A stretch of DNA of 64,000 nucleotides from the NCBI GenBank assembly GCA_051873875.1, contig JBJEFI010000048.1, positions 276,059-340,058 of the forward strand, given 5' to 3'. The position numbers and the translations under genes are program-made. The notes under the pieces were generated by a model that saw only the letters and a list, made by a program, of their open reading frames with translations, searched no databases and was not told where the DNA came from. Source of the DNA: JBJEFI01 sp051873875. GTDB taxonomy: Bacteria; Bacillota; Bacilli; Bacillales; Bacillaceae_G. The first letter of the stretch is position 1. The number at the start of each line of letters is the position of its first letter. Below are positions 51,623-61,413 of the stretch, one piece after another.

Positions 51623-53893
51623 CTAAACTAAAATTTCATCCGAATTTGAGTTTGGATTCTTTTCCTTTTTTAATTTTCCTTTTCTAAATTCTCTAATTTT
51701 CCAATGCAACCATAATTGAGATGCAACGAAAACAGATGAATACGTACCGACAACTAAACCAACTAATAATGCTAATGAGAAGTTGCGGATTGCTTCACTA
51801 CCGAACACATAAAGTGCGATAACTGTTAACAATACTGTCAAAATTGTATTGATTGAACGCCCTAATGTTTGACGAAGACTATCATTAACAATATCTTTTA
51901 AGTCTTGTTCAGAGCGAATACGTCCTCTTAACCTCATGTTTTCACGAACACGGTCAAAGGTAACAATTGAGTCATTAATAGAATAACCGACAATTGTTAG
52001 GATTGCCGCAATAAATGTTAAGTCTACTTCAATACGGAAAATACTGAAGAAAACAACAATCGCAAAAGCATCATGTAGTAACGAAATGATGCATGCCAAT
52101 GCATAGCTTAGTTGGAAACGAAGGGATACATAAAGGACAATCCCTACAGATGCAATTAAGATAGCAATTAAGGCATTGCGAGCTAACTCTTTTCCTACTG
52201 TTGGTGATACTGTACTAATACTAGGCTCGGACTCATATTTTTCAGAGAAATACGTTTTGATTTTATCAATCTCATCTTTTGATTCTACACCTCGTGTACG
52301 AATAACACCGATATCTTTTTTATCACCCATAATTGTGATATCTTTTACATCTAATTCCACACCAGAAATATTTTTAACTTCTTCTTCTAAAGTAGCTTTT
52401 GATACTTTTTCGTGAGCTTGAATTTCAATACGTGTTCCACTTGTAAAATCAATACCTAAGTTCAGTCGGAAAACACCAAGAATGACTGCACCAACAATTA
52501 TAGTAATCCCTGAGAAAATAAGGAATTTATTCCCAATTTTAACGAAGTCAATTTTATCAAAGCGAGTTGGTGGGAAGGAACGTTTACTTTTTGAGATATC
52601 CATAATTTGAGTTGGTTTTACACCAAATAACCATGGCTTATTATTAAATGCTTTACTTTGAACAAGTAAGCTTAATAATAAACGAGAACCAAATACTGCA
52701 GTAATGAAACTGATCGCAATACTAATTAATAAACTCGTTGCAAATCCTTTAACAGAACTTATCCCAAAGAAATATAGTACAACTGCTGATAAAAGCGTTG
52801 TTAAATTGGCATCTAAAATCGTTGCAAATGAACGTTGATTTCCTGAACGGAAAGCAGACATTAACGACTTACCAAGCTTTAACTCATCCTTAATACGTTC
52901 ATATGTAATAATATTGGCATCAACGGCTATCCCTACACCGAGTACAATGGCGGCGATACCTGGAAGAGTCAATACAGCTCCCATCCATTTAAACACTAAT
53001 AAAATTAAGAACAGATAAAGAGACAACATAATTGTTGCAACAAGACCAGGAAGTCGATAGTAAAATATCATAAATAAAAATACAGCTGCAATCCCAATAA
53101 TACTTGCAAAAATTGTTTTATCTAATGCTGATGCCCCGAACTTTGCCCCAACAGATGTTGAATACAGCTCTTTTAACTCAACAGGTAATGAACCAGCATT
53201 TAATAAGTTTGCTAACTCTTTTGCACTTTCAACGGTAAAATTTCCACCTGTAATTGATACTTCATTCGTATTAAACACTTGACTTACGCTAGCTGCAGAT
53301 AAAAACTTTGGATTTTCCTTTGCAGCTTCTGCTTTGTAAGAATCTTTACCTTCTTCAAAATCTAACCAAATAACAAGCTGATTATTTGGAGCCATGTCTA
53401 ATACTTTTTTCGTTACTTCAGCAAATTGCTTTGCACTTTTTAATGTTAAGCCAACACTTGGACGGTTTTGTTCATCAAAAGTTTGCTTTGCGCCACCCTG
53501 TTTTAAGTCGGAACCATCCATTAATAAGTTATCGTTTACATCACGAAACGTTAACTTTGCTTGCGTTGATAAAATACGACGGGCTTCATTTTGATTGTCT
53601 ACCCCTGCTAGCTGAACACGAATACGATCCTCACCTTCAATCATAATATTCGGTTCACTAACACCTAATGCATTTACACGTTTGTCTAATGCAGTTACTG
53701 TACTTTTTACAACACTGCTTGTTACCTCATCTCCATTTTTAGCTGGGAGAACTTTGTATAAAATTTCAAATCCACCCTGTAAGTCTAGCCCGAGACTAAT
53801 GTCTTCTGCTGTCTTTTTCCCAAATACGCCTATGGTTGACCCAATTATAAGGACAATTAGGAAAAAAGCGATAATACGCCCTTTTCTAACCAT
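51623..53893 (-). CDS. secDF: protein translocase subunit SecDF (fused)
   Basis: 756 residues; SecD and SecF in one chain, as in Bacillus. SecD part about 1-430 (G-L-D-L-Q-G-G near 36-42, external domain, then six membrane segments with G-V-G-I-A-V-D-A-N-I near 320); SecF part about 450-756 (N-L-G-I-D-F-T-S-G-T-R near 480 and T-I-V-G-Y-S-I-N-D-S-I-V near 640). Uses the proton gradient to help protein export. Single gene with comN upstream. Confidence 0.97.
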   Translation of the reverse strand: MVRKGRIIAFFLIVLIIGSTIGVFGKKTAEDISLGLDLQGGFEILYKVLPAKNGDEVTSSVVKSTVTALDKRVNALGVSEPNIMIEGEDRIRVQLAGVDNQNEARRILSTQAKLTFRDVNDNLLMDGSDLKQGGAKQTFDEQNRPSVGLTLKSAKQFAEVTKKVLDMAPNNQLVIWLDFEEGKDSYKAEAAKENPKFLSAASVSQVFNTNEVSITGGNFTVESAKELANLLNAGSLPVELKELYSTSVGAKFGASALDKTIFASIIGIAAVFLFMIFYYRLPGLVATIMLSLYLFLILLVFKWMGAVLTLPGIAAIVLGVGIAVDANIITYERIKDELKLGKSLMSAFRSGNQRSFATILDANLTTLLSAVVLYFFGISSVKGFATSLLISIAISFITAVFGSRLLLSLLVQSKAFNNKPWLFGVKPTQIMDISKSKRSFPPTRFDKIDFVKIGNKFLIFSGITIIVGAVILGVFRLNLGIDFTSGTRIEIQAHEKVSKATLEEEVKNISGVELDVKDITIMGDKKDIGVIRTRGVESKDEIDKIKTYFSEKYESEPSISTVSPTVGKELARNALIAILIASVGIVLYVSLRFQLSYALACIISLLHDAFAIVVFFSIFRIEVDLTFIAAILTIVGYSINDSIVTFDRVRENMRLRGRIRSEQDLKDIVNDSLRQTLGRSINTILTVLLTVIALYVFGSEAIRNFSLALLVGLVVGTYSSVFVASQLWLHWKIREFRKGKLKKEKNPNSNSDEILV

Positions 53894-54001
53894 GTTTTTA
53901 CCTCCTTAAAATCTGAAAGCATCACACTTTCGTTACACAATATCTTCATTATAGAGATAATCTTAAAAATCTGTCAAACTAAGTTTTTAACTTTCCTATT
54001 A

Positions 54002-54271
54002 TTAAAAAAACAAATCTGTTGAAGAATTTGCTTTTTTTGATAAATAAAGCATAAATGCCCCTGCTGATAAAGATAAAATATCATCAATGATTTGGTAAAA
54101 TTTCGGTTCTTCTTTTAATCGCTTCCATTTTGTCTCTGATAAACACTCCCATACTTCATCTACAGATGTATGTTCATAACCAAGAAATTTTAACTCCTCT
54201 ACTTTGCTCTCCAATACTTCTTGCACTTGATGACGATACATTTTTAATTGCTGCTTCACTTCCTCATTCAT
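54002..54271 (-). CDS. comN: post-transcriptional regulator ComN-like
   Basis: 89 residues, all helical (S-K-V-E-E-L-K-F-L-G-Y then V-W-E-C-L and K-W-K-R-L-K-E-E). In B. subtilis comN (yrzD) lies at the same place, between secDF and spoVB, and controls comE mRNA after transcription. The name rests on position, size and the W-x-C-L / K-W-K pattern. The C-terminal end differs from what I recall for ComN. Confidence 0.72.
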   Translation of the reverse strand: MNEEVKQQLKMYRHQVQEVLESKVEELKFLGYEHTSVDEVWECLSETKWKRLKEEPKFYQIIDDILSLSAGAFMLYLSKKANSSTDLFF

Positions 54272-54374
54272 CGGTTTGGCTCCCTTCTTTCAAACAACTT
54301 GTCATGCTTGACCTACTCGTTGTCATATACATAATTGTAAAGCATAGAAAGGGTTTTGAGAAGGAGCGAAAGTC

Positions 54375-55928
54375 ATGACAAAGCAAAGCTTTATTAGAGG
54401 TACGTTTATCTTAATTATTGCTGGATTCATCAATCGAATCCTCGGTTTTATTAATCGTGTCGTTGTAGCACGAATTATGGGAAGCGAAGGCGTTGGTTTA
54501 TATATGATGGCATTTCCTACTTTAATCCTAGCCATCACCATCACCCAACTAGGATTGCCAATTGCAATTTCTAAGTTAATCGCAGAGGCACAAGCCGTAC
54601 ACGATCATCGAAAAACAAAAAAAATACTTGTCGTCTCCTTAGCAACAACAGGTATTTTAAGCATTATTTTTACAATTGGATTAATGATTCTTGCACCAGT
54701 GCTAGCAAACACCCTACTTACCGATAAACGAACATTATATCCACTTCTTGCTATTCTACCTGTTATTCCTATCGTCGCTATTTCTGGCGTATTAAAAGGG
54801 TATTTTCAAGGAAAACAAGATATGAAGCCATCTGCTATCGCACAAGTACTAGAACAAATTGTTCGAATTACATTAATTGCTGTCTGTACAAAAACTTTTA
54901 TGCCATATGGTGTAGAATTTGCAGCGGCGGGAGCCATGTTATCTTCTGTTATCGGAGAATTTATTGCATTAGCCTATTTGTTTTATGTATTTAAGCGCAA
55001 AAAACGAATTACAATCCATACACACTTTTTTAACGTAGTAAGACAAAGTAAAGATACATTTAATGAATTAATGCGAATTGCCCTGCCTACAACAGGCAGT
55101 CGATTGGTTGGATCTGTTTCCACCTTTTTAGAACCTATTATTGTTGCTCAAAGTTTAGCACTTGCAGGAGTTACATCCATCATGGCAACAAAACAATACG
55201 GTATTTTAACAGGGTATGTATTACCATTATTACTATTGCCTTCTTTCGTTACATTCGCATTATCCACCTCTCTCGTTCCAGCAATTAGTGAATCAGTAGC
55301 AAAAAAACAGTGGCGAGCTGTAGAATATCGATTACAACAATCTATGCGTATTGCTCTTGTATCAGGAGGATGGTCTGTTATTATTTTATACGTATTTGGC
55401 ACCCCCTTAATGGAACTAATGTATAAAACAACAGAAGGAGCTAATTTTATTAAATTACTTGCCCCACTCTTTTTGTTTTACTATTTTCAAGGTCCTTTGC
55501 AAGCTGTCCTCCAAGCCCTTGATTTAGCCAATGCTGCAATGATTAATAGTATTGTTAGTAGTGTGATTAAATTTGCTGTTATTTTCTTTTTTGCATCCAA
55601 TCCCGCCTTTGGTATTGATGGTGTTGCGCTAGGAATTGCTGCTAGTGTCATTTCTATTACAATACTTCACTATTTCACCGTGCTAAAAAAAATTACCTTT
55701 ACTATTTACATACGTGAATATTTATTGGCCATAATCGCCATCGCCTTAAGCGGAGGAATAGGGTACTATTTATTTACACGAATCCTCTTTTCTGATGTAT
55801 TAGCAATTCAAACAATTATCACCATTTTCGTTACTACTTTCGTTTATATTGGATTTTTAATTGCCTTCCGCTTAATTAAAAGAGAGGATTTAAGTAGACT
55901 GCCAATTATCCGAACGATTATAAAATAA
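54375..55928 (+). CDS. spoVB: stage V sporulation protein B, MOP-superfamily flippase
   Basis: 517-residue membrane protein with about 14 membrane segments, MATE/polysaccharide-flippase type. The start I-R-G-T-F-I-L-I-I-A-G-F-I-N-R-I-L-G-F-I-N-R and the G-Y-F-Q-G loop near 140 are typical. Needed for spore cortex synthesis, probably moving a lipid-linked precursor. AAGGAGCGA precedes the ATG. Divergent from comN, convergent with yrbG. Confidence 0.93.
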   Translation: MTKQSFIRGTFILIIAGFINRILGFINRVVVARIMGSEGVGLYMMAFPTLILAITITQLGLPIAISKLIAEAQAVHDHRKTKKILVVSLATTGILSIIFTIGLMILAPVLANTLLTDKRTLYPLLAILPVIPIVAISGVLKGYFQGKQDMKPSAIAQVLEQIVRITLIAVCTKTFMPYGVEFAAAGAMLSSVIGEFIALAYLFYVFKRKKRITIHTHFFNVVRQSKDTFNELMRIALPTTGSRLVGSVSTFLEPIIVAQSLALAGVTSIMATKQYGILTGYVLPLLLLPSFVTFALSTSLVPAISESVAKKQWRAVEYRLQQSMRIALVSGGWSVIILYVFGTPLMELMYKTTEGANFIKLLAPLFLFYYFQGPLQAVLQALDLANAAMINSIVSSVIKFAVIFFFASNPAFGIDGVALGIAASVISITILHYFTVLKKITFTIYIREYLLAIIAIALSGGIGYYLFTRILFSDVLAIQTIITIFVTTFVYIGFLIAFRLIKREDLSRLPIIRTIIK

Positions 55929-55954
55929 AATTCCATTTACCAAACGAGAGGGAA

Positions 55955-56614
55955 CTATTCACTTCCCTCTTCTTCGTCTTCTATATCTACAAAAAATCTG
56001 CCATTTCGATAGCTACAATAGCCAATTTTGGAAGGATCTTTGTATCCTAATTTACTTAAATTAGCAATTAACCACTCTTTTGTTTGATTTATCATATTCA
56101 AATTTTCAACTTGAATAAGTCCATCAAGAATAAGTGGATATGCAAATTTACTTTGGGTTACCCCTTTTTTCTTAAACACAGATAATTTCCCAGATGATTC
56201 CAAAATCGCAAAATCTACATCTCGTATATCGCCAACGCCTCCTTCGCGAATTTGAACCATTAAATCATCATAATTATAACGTAGCTTGTGCATGACTTTT
56301 TCATTTACTTTTCCATTGGCAATAATAATTGATGGAGCACCGTCCATTAAAAGCCGAAACCGTTGACTACGTAAAGAAATATAGGATAACGACACTTGTA
56401 ATATCCCCAAAACGGTCATTGGAATAATGGCATCCCAAATAGACCGATTAATATCATCAATACAAATAGCGACAACTTCGGCAATCATCATAAAAATAAG
56501 CAAATCTAATACACTTAATTCACCAATTTCCCGCTTTCCCATTAAACGAAACACAACTAAAACAAGAAAGTAAAAAAGCACCGTACGAAAAACAATGGTA
56601 AAAAAATCCTCCAT
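55955..56614 (-). CDS. yrbG: DUF421 membrane protein (YrbG-like)
   Basis: 219 residues: three membrane segments in the first 85 residues (V-V-F-R-L-M-G-K-R-E-I-G near 23-34, a DUF421 hallmark), then a cytoplasmic domain with P-S-I-I-I-A-N-G-K and L-R-x-x-x-Y-D-D-L near 95-120. Several paralogs exist in spore formers; function unknown. Start at the ATG at 56614 after GAGGAGG; position next to spoVB and yrzE supports yrbG. Confidence 0.85.
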   Translation of the reverse strand: MEDFFTIVFRTVLFYFLVLVVFRLMGKREIGELSVLDLLIFMMIAEVVAICIDDINRSIWDAIIPMTVLGILQVSLSYISLRSQRFRLLMDGAPSIIIANGKVNEKVMHKLRYNYDDLMVQIREGGVGDIRDVDFAILESSGKLSVFKKKGVTQSKFAYPLILDGLIQVENLNMINQTKEWLIANLSKLGYKDPSKIGYCSYRNGRFFVDIEDEEEGSE

Positions 56615-56739
56615 ACTGTTACCTCCTCTGCATACATAATGATAGTATCCCAAATTTATAGAAAAAAATTCTAAACATTCCTTACATGAATATGCTTGTA
56701 TTAGAAGGCAAAATCATAAGGCATTAAAGGAGGATAAGA

Positions 56740-57123
56740 ATGGGAAAACGTTTAAGTAAAGGCGTATTTTTAGGTGTGGTATTAATTTTTATCTTATTCG
56801 TTATTAGTAGTATTTTTTTCACATTCATTCTTAAGTTTACAAATACAACGGAAGCTGGATTAAAAATGATCTTAATGGTTACAGGTGGCTTTTCTTTGTT
56901 TATAGGGGCATTATTTGCTGGTTTAAAAAGTAAAATAAAAGGATGGCTAGTAGGCCTTTTAACAAGTGGAATTTTTACAAGTATTGTTTTTTTAGTTCAA
57001 TACTTAGGTTATGACAATTCTTTTTCTACTACCCAAACGATTCAACATGCTATTTATTTGTTAGTAAGTATAATTGGGGGAATTTTCGGTGTTAATTTAT
57101 CTGGAGGAAAAATAGAAGAGTAG
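56740..57123 (+). CDS. yrzE: TIGR04086-type membrane protein (YrzE-like)
   Basis: 127 residues with four membrane segments filling nearly the whole length and the G-x-x-x-G-x-x-x-x-x-x-K-G-W-x-x-G pattern of this family (about 55-80). AAAGGAGG precedes the ATG. Found in B. subtilis beside yajC and yrbG, as here. No known function. Confidence 0.78.
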   Translation: MGKRLSKGVFLGVVLIFILFVISSIFFTFILKFTNTTEAGLKMILMVTGGFSLFIGALFAGLKSKIKGWLVGLLTSGIFTSIVFLVQYLGYDNSFSTTQTIQHAIYLLVSIIGGIFGVNLSGGKIEE

Positions 57124-57173
57124 ACAAAAGCTATCACTTTTAAAAATAATCATTTATATTTTTACCAATACAA

Positions 57174-57206
57174 TAAAAAAACCGTCCAAAATGGACGGCT
57201 TTTTTA
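57174..57206. terminator. terminator of the queA-tgt-yajC genes
   Basis: ACCGTCCA and TGGACGGC pair around AAA, with A and T runs on the two sides; used by yajC and possibly yrzE. Confidence 0.85.
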
Positions 57207-57500
57207 TTATTTTTGCTCTTCTGTTACTTCAGCAGTAGCTACTTTTTGTGTTACTTCACGTACAGAAGCTTTATCAAACGTTAAACGTGAGCCGTCGCCA
57301 GCTTTTAATACGAACGTAATATCACTTACTGAATCAACTGTACCATGTAGGCCTCCGATTGTGACTACTTTATCACCACGAACTAATGCATTTTGCATTG
57401 CAATTTGTTCTTTTTGGCGCTTCTGTTGAGGGCGAATCAACATGAAGTAGAAAATCACAAATACTAAGATTAATGGTAAAAACGAAAATAGTTGTGCCAT
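57207..57500 (-). CDS. yajC: preprotein translocase subunit YajC
   Basis: 97 residues: one N-terminal membrane segment (about 4-22; P-L-I-L-V-F-V-I-F-Y-F-M-L-I-R-P-Q-Q-K-R) and a short cytoplasmic domain with G-D-K-V-V-T-I-G-G-L-H-G near 44-55, both diagnostic. Accessory to SecDF. Follows tgt by 21 nt, as in most bacteria. Confidence 0.95.
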   Translation of the reverse strand: MAQLFSFLPLILVFVIFYFMLIRPQQKRQKEQIAMQNALVRGDKVVTIGGLHGTVDSVSDITFVLKAGDGSRLTFDKASVREVTQKVATAEVTEEQK

Positions 57501-57521
57501 TTGGTTATCTCCTTTTTATTT

Positions 57522-58661
57522 TTAGAAATTTTTAGCATTCGGTTTATTAAAGCCATATTGTTCAAAAAACTCGTCACGAAAATCTCCAAGACGGTCTTCT
57601 CGAATAGCCTGTCTAACCTGCTCCATTAATTTTAACAGAAAATGCAGATTATGATAAGAGGTTAATCGAATTCCGAATGTTTCGTCACATTTCATTAAGT
57701 GACGAATATACGCACGTGTATAATTTTTACATGTATAACAATCACAATTTGGATCAAGTGGTGAGAAATCTCGCGCATATTTGGCGTTCTTCACAACTAA
57801 TCTTCCTTCACTTGTCATACAAGTACCATTACGAGCAATACGAGTTGGTAATACGCAGTCGAACATATCAATTCCACGAATCGCACCATCAATTAATGAA
57901 TCTGGTGAACCAACTCCCATTAAATAACGTGGTTTGTTATTTGGCAATAATGGTGTTGTAAATTCTAGTACACGATTCATTATATCTTTTGGTTCGCCTA
58001 CTGACAAGCCCCCAACTGCATAACCTGGGAAATCCATTGCTACTAAGTCACGAGCACTTTGACGACGTAAGTCTTCAAACTCTCCACCTTGTACAATTCC
58101 AAATAAACCTTGGTCATTTGGACGTTGATGTGCTTTTAAGCAACGCTCAGCCCAACGGCTTGTACGTTCAACAGACGCTTTCATATATTCATGAGTTGCT
58201 GGGAATGGTGGACACTCGTCAAATGCCATCATAATATCTGAACCTAGTGCATTTTGAATTTCCATTGCTTTTTCTGGTGATAAGAATAATTTATCTCCAT
58301 TTAAATGATTACGGAAATGAACGCCTTCCTCTTCAATTTTACGGAAATCACTTAAACTAAATACTTGGAAACCACCTGAATCCGTTAATATTGCACGATC
58401 CCAGTTCATAAATTTATGTAAACCACCTGCTTCACGAACAATGTCGTGACCTGGACGTAACCATAAATGATAGGTATTACTTAAAATAATCCCTGCATTC
58501 ATTGCTTTTAATTCTTCAGGAGACATTGTTTTTACTGTTGCTAATGTTCCTACTGGCATAAAGATAGGTGTCTCAAAAGAACCATGTGGTGTATGCACAC
58601 GACCTAAACGAGCACCAGTTTGCTTACACGTCTTAATTAATTCATAACGAATTGCTGTCAT
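57522..58661 (-). CDS. tgt: queuine tRNA-ribosyltransferase (tRNA-guanine transglycosylase)
   Basis: 379 residues; exchanges the wobble G of GUN anticodons for the queuosine precursor. Catalytic aspartates in L-T-D-S-G-G-F-Q-V-F near 91 and F-D-C-V-L-P-T-R near 263; zinc site C-x-C-x-x-C (C-D-C-Y-T-C) near 305 with His further on. I start at the ATG at 58661 (M-T-A-I-R-Y-E); a start seven codons upstream overlaps the AGAGGG ribosome site. Downstream of queA but separated by a structured 300-nt gap. Confidence 0.95.
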   Translation of the reverse strand: MTAIRYELIKTCKQTGARLGRVHTPHGSFETPIFMPVGTLATVKTMSPEELKAMNAGIILSNTYHLWLRPGHDIVREAGGLHKFMNWDRAILTDSGGFQVFSLSDFRKIEEEGVHFRNHLNGDKLFLSPEKAMEIQNALGSDIMMAFDECPPFPATHEYMKASVERTSRWAERCLKAHQRPNDQGLFGIVQGGEFEDLRRQSARDLVAMDFPGYAVGGLSVGEPKDIMNRVLEFTTPLLPNNKPRYLMGVGSPDSLIDGAIRGIDMFDCVLPTRIARNGTCMTSEGRLVVKNAKYARDFSPLDPNCDCYTCKNYTRAYIRHLMKCDETFGIRLTSYHNLHFLLKLMEQVRQAIREDRLGDFRDEFFEQYGFNKPNAKNF

Positions 58662-58696
58662 GATACGTATTCCCTCTTTCATTATTCATTGTTGTT

Positions 58697-58840
58697 AGAA
58701 AACCGCAAGCGGTCCTTTCAATATCACACATGGGTGGAAAGGGATATTGAAAGGAGTCTCTCGACAGGTGTTGGAATCTCAGCCACAAAAAGTCTGCACT
58801 TGGACTTTTTTGGGTGAAGTGAAACATCCCGAGAGAAACA
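58697..58840. repeat. highly structured intergenic element between queA and tgt
   Basis: In 144 nt there are four stems: ACCGC-AA-GCGGT (58702-58713); CCTTTCAATATC with GATATTGAAAGG (58714-58725 and 58743-58754, perfect 12 bp); TCTCTCG with CGAGAGA (58757-58763 and 58830-58836); and inside it AAAAAGTC with GACTTTTT (58787-58794 and 58803-58810). Composition is richer in G and C than normal spacers here. It could be an RNA element in the queA-tgt transcript or a small mobile repeat. It does not match the TGACACTAA repeat family. Confidence 0.6.
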
Positions 58841-58961
58841 GCTAGAGGTTGAACAATTATATAAGAATCAAAAATTTTATACTTTCTTACCTTGTAAATA
58901 AACAATGGCAAGAAACTTCTTTATTTCTTTCTTGAAATAAAAATAGTTTCTCTCCTACTAT

Positions 58962-59990
58962 TTAAATAATTAACATTGCATCTCCAAAACTAAAGAAACG
59001 ATACTTTTCTTTTACCGCTTCATTATAAGCAGCAAGAATTTTTTCACGATCTACAAGGGCACTTACTAGCATAATTAATGTAGACATCGGTAAATGGAAA
59101 TTCGTTATCATTCCATCAATTCCTTTAAACTCATAACCTGGATAAATAAAAATACTTGTCCAACCAGAACTTGCAACGAACTTGCCGTCATTAGCTGAGG
59201 CAATTGTTTCTACTGTACGAGTAGAAGTTGTACCTACTGTAATAATACGACCACCACGAGCTTTCGTTTCATTTAAAATGGTAGCAGTTTCTTCTGACAT
59301 ATAGTAATATTCGGCATGCATTTCATGATCATCTGTATTTTCCACAGAAACAGGACGGAATGTGCCTAATCCAACATGAAGGGTAACAAAAGCCAATTGC
59401 ACACCTTTTTCTTCAATTTTTTTTAATAATTGTTCAGTAAAATGAAGACCGGCAGTTGGGGCTGCTGCTGAACCAACTTCTTTTGCATAAACAGTTTGAT
59501 AACGGTCACGGTCATCTAACTTTTCTTTTATGTATGGTGGTAGTGGCATTTCACCTAATTCATCTAATATTTCATAAAAAATACCGTCATATATAAATTT
59601 CATTTTACGGCCGCCTTGTTCGCCTAAGCCAACACATTCGGCTTTTAGCTTGCCGTCACCAAAAGAAATAACTGTTCCAAGCTTTACACGCTTCGCCGGC
59701 TTTACAAGAACATCCCATACATCGCCTTCTTCTTGTGTTAAAAGAAGAACTTCAATTCCAGCCTTCGTATCTTCTTTTTCTCCATAAAGACGAGCAGGCA
59801 TTACTTTTGTTTGATTTAAAACTAATGTATCTCCTGCTTGTAAATAATCTAGTACAGTCGGAAAGTGAGCATGCTTTATTTCGCCACTTTCTTTATTTAC
59901 AATCATTAAACGAGATGCTTCTCGTTTCTCTAAAGGTACTTGAGCAATTAATTCTTCTGGTAAATTAAAATCAAATAAACGTACATCCAT
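58962..59990 (-). CDS. queA: S-adenosylmethionine:tRNA ribosyltransferase-isomerase
   Basis: 342 residues; makes epoxyqueuosine on tRNA using the ribose of SAM. Family blocks: D-x-x-L-P-E-E-L-I-A-Q near 8-17, P-x-R-L-Y-G near 66, A-A-P-T-A-G-L-H-F near 177 and T-N-F-H-L-P near 297. Start at the ATG at 59990 (M-D-V-R-L-F-D-F). With tgt it makes the queuosine pathway end. It lies 16 nt after yrzS. Confidence 0.95.
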   Translation of the reverse strand: MDVRLFDFNLPEELIAQVPLEKREASRLMIVNKESGEIKHAHFPTVLDYLQAGDTLVLNQTKVMPARLYGEKEDTKAGIEVLLLTQEEGDVWDVLVKPAKRVKLGTVISFGDGKLKAECVGLGEQGGRKMKFIYDGIFYEILDELGEMPLPPYIKEKLDDRDRYQTVYAKEVGSAAAPTAGLHFTEQLLKKIEEKGVQLAFVTLHVGLGTFRPVSVENTDDHEMHAEYYYMSEETATILNETKARGGRIITVGTTSTRTVETIASANDGKFVASSGWTSIFIYPGYEFKGIDGMITNFHLPMSTLIMLVSALVDREKILAAYNEAVKEKYRFFSFGDAMLII

Positions 59991-60006
59991 TTTCTTCCAC
60001 AACCTT

Positions 60007-60198
60007 CTATTTAAATCGACTAAAAAAATACGAAATCAATGATAACACAACACTAATAATAATACATGTCACAATTGGAAAATAAAATGTCATGTTTTCC
60101 TTTTTGATTACAATATCTCCTGGTAGCTTTCCAATATACTTCCAAGCAATCCCTAATACAATTAAAAAAATCCCTGCTCCAATTAACATTCGTGCCAT
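60007..60198 (-). CDS. yrzS: DUF2905 small membrane protein (YrzS-like)
   Basis: 63 residues, two membrane segments (about 4-22 and 40-58) joined by the DUF2905 motif I-G-K-L-P-G-D-I near residues 22-29. AAAGGGGGAA precedes the ATG. In the B. subtilis gene order as I recall it, a DUF2905 gene lies between ruvB and queA, as here. Function unknown. Confidence 0.82.
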   Translation of the reverse strand: MARMLIGAGIFLIVLGIAWKYIGKLPGDIVIKKENMTFYFPIVTCIIISVVLSLISYFFSRFK

Positions 60199-60402
60199 TT
60201 TAAATTCCCCCTTTGAAAAGGATAGAAAAGCAAGACGTCCGACCTTCTTTATTACTTTCTACTAGGTCTTCCTGTTTTCTTCCACTTAAAGTTCGAATCA
60301 ATTCAGTCGAAATAAGATAGCTCTAGCAAAATAAGAAAAGCCAACCTATATCCTTTCATTTATATGATTGACCTTTCTTGTTAATTACATAACTATCGAT
60401 AC

Positions 60403-61413
60403 TTATTCCTTTGGATAGACTAATCCTAAATGCTCATACGCTAATGCCGTTACCATTCTTCCACGAGGCGTTCGCTGAAGTAAGCCCATTTGTAATAAGT
60501 ACGGTTCATAGACATCTTCTAACGTATGAGATTCCTCTCCAATTGAAGCAGCTAGTGTATCTAACCCTACTGGACCACCTCGAAATTTTTCAATAATTGC
60601 TGACAAAATTTTATGATCGATATGGTCCAAACCTAATTTATCCACTTGAAGAAGTTCTAGTGCTTGTTGAGCCATATCCAATGTAATAATACCATCTCCT
60701 TGGACTTGCGCAAAGTCACGGACACGTTTTAATAATCGATTAGCAATTCGGGGAGTGCCACGAGAGCGTCTTGCCAGTTCTAATGCTGACTCTTTCTTAA
60801 TTGGTGTTTGAAAGACATCTGCCGTTCGCTCTACGATTAGAGATAGTTGTTTCATATCATAATATTCTAAGCGGAACAACACACCAAAACGGTCACGAAG
60901 AGGAGCTGATAACATCCCAGCACGTGTTGTTGCCCCCACTAATGTAAACGGTGGTAAATCAACTCGAACAGAACGGGCAGTTGGTCCCTTCCCTATTACA
61001 ATATCTAAACAATAATCTTCCATTGCAGGATAAAGTACTTCTTCTACTGAACGATTTAAGCGATGAATTTCGTCTATAAACAATACATCACCTGGCTCTA
61101 AAGCAGATAAAATTGCCGCTAAATCACCTGGTCGTTCGATAGCTGGTCCTGCTGTTGTTCGTAAGTTCACACCCATTTCATTGGCAACAATACTGGCTAA
61201 TGTTGTTTTCCCTAATCCTGGTGGCCCATATAATAAAACGTGATCTAGCGTTTCCTCACGAAGTTTAGCAGCTTCCATAAAAATACCTAAGCTATGCTTT
61301 ACTTTGTCTTGTCCAATATACTGTTTTAAAAACTGTGGACGCAATGATAATTCTAGTTCATTATCTTCAAATGATGAAGAACCAGAAACCAGTCTTTCTT
61401 CCAAGTTTCTCAC
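60403..61413 (-). CDS. ruvB: Holliday junction branch migration helicase RuvB
   Basis: 336-residue AAA+ motor. Walker A G-P-P-G-L-G-K-T-T near residues 65-73, Walker B F-I-D-E-I-H-R-L near 112-119, the arginine finger region A-R-R-S-R-G-T-P-R-I, and the C-terminal winged helix R-T-P-R-G-R near 314. Its ATG overlaps the ruvA stop by 4 nt, so the two are translationally coupled. Confidence 0.97.
   Translation of the reverse strand: MRNLEERLVSGSSSFEDNELELSLRPQFLKQYIGQDKVKHSLGIFMEAAKLREETLDHVLLYGPPGLGKTTLASIVANEMGVNLRTTAGPAIERPGDLAAILSALEPGDVLFIDEIHRLNRSVEEVLYPAMEDYCLDIVIGKGPTARSVRVDLPPFTLVGATTRAGMLSAPLRDRFGVLFRLEYYDMKQLSLIVERTADVFQTPIKKESALELARRSRGTPRIANRLLKRVRDFAQVQGDGIITLDMAQQALELLQVDKLGLDHIDHKILSAIIEKFRGGPVGLDTLAASIGEESHTLEDVYEPYLLQMGLLQRTPRGRMVTALAYEHLGLVYPKE

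Noticed and set aside
58642..58911. Minus-strand open frame of 89 codons over the queA-tgt spacer
   Set aside because: It runs through several palindromes, has no ribosome site and looks like chance.
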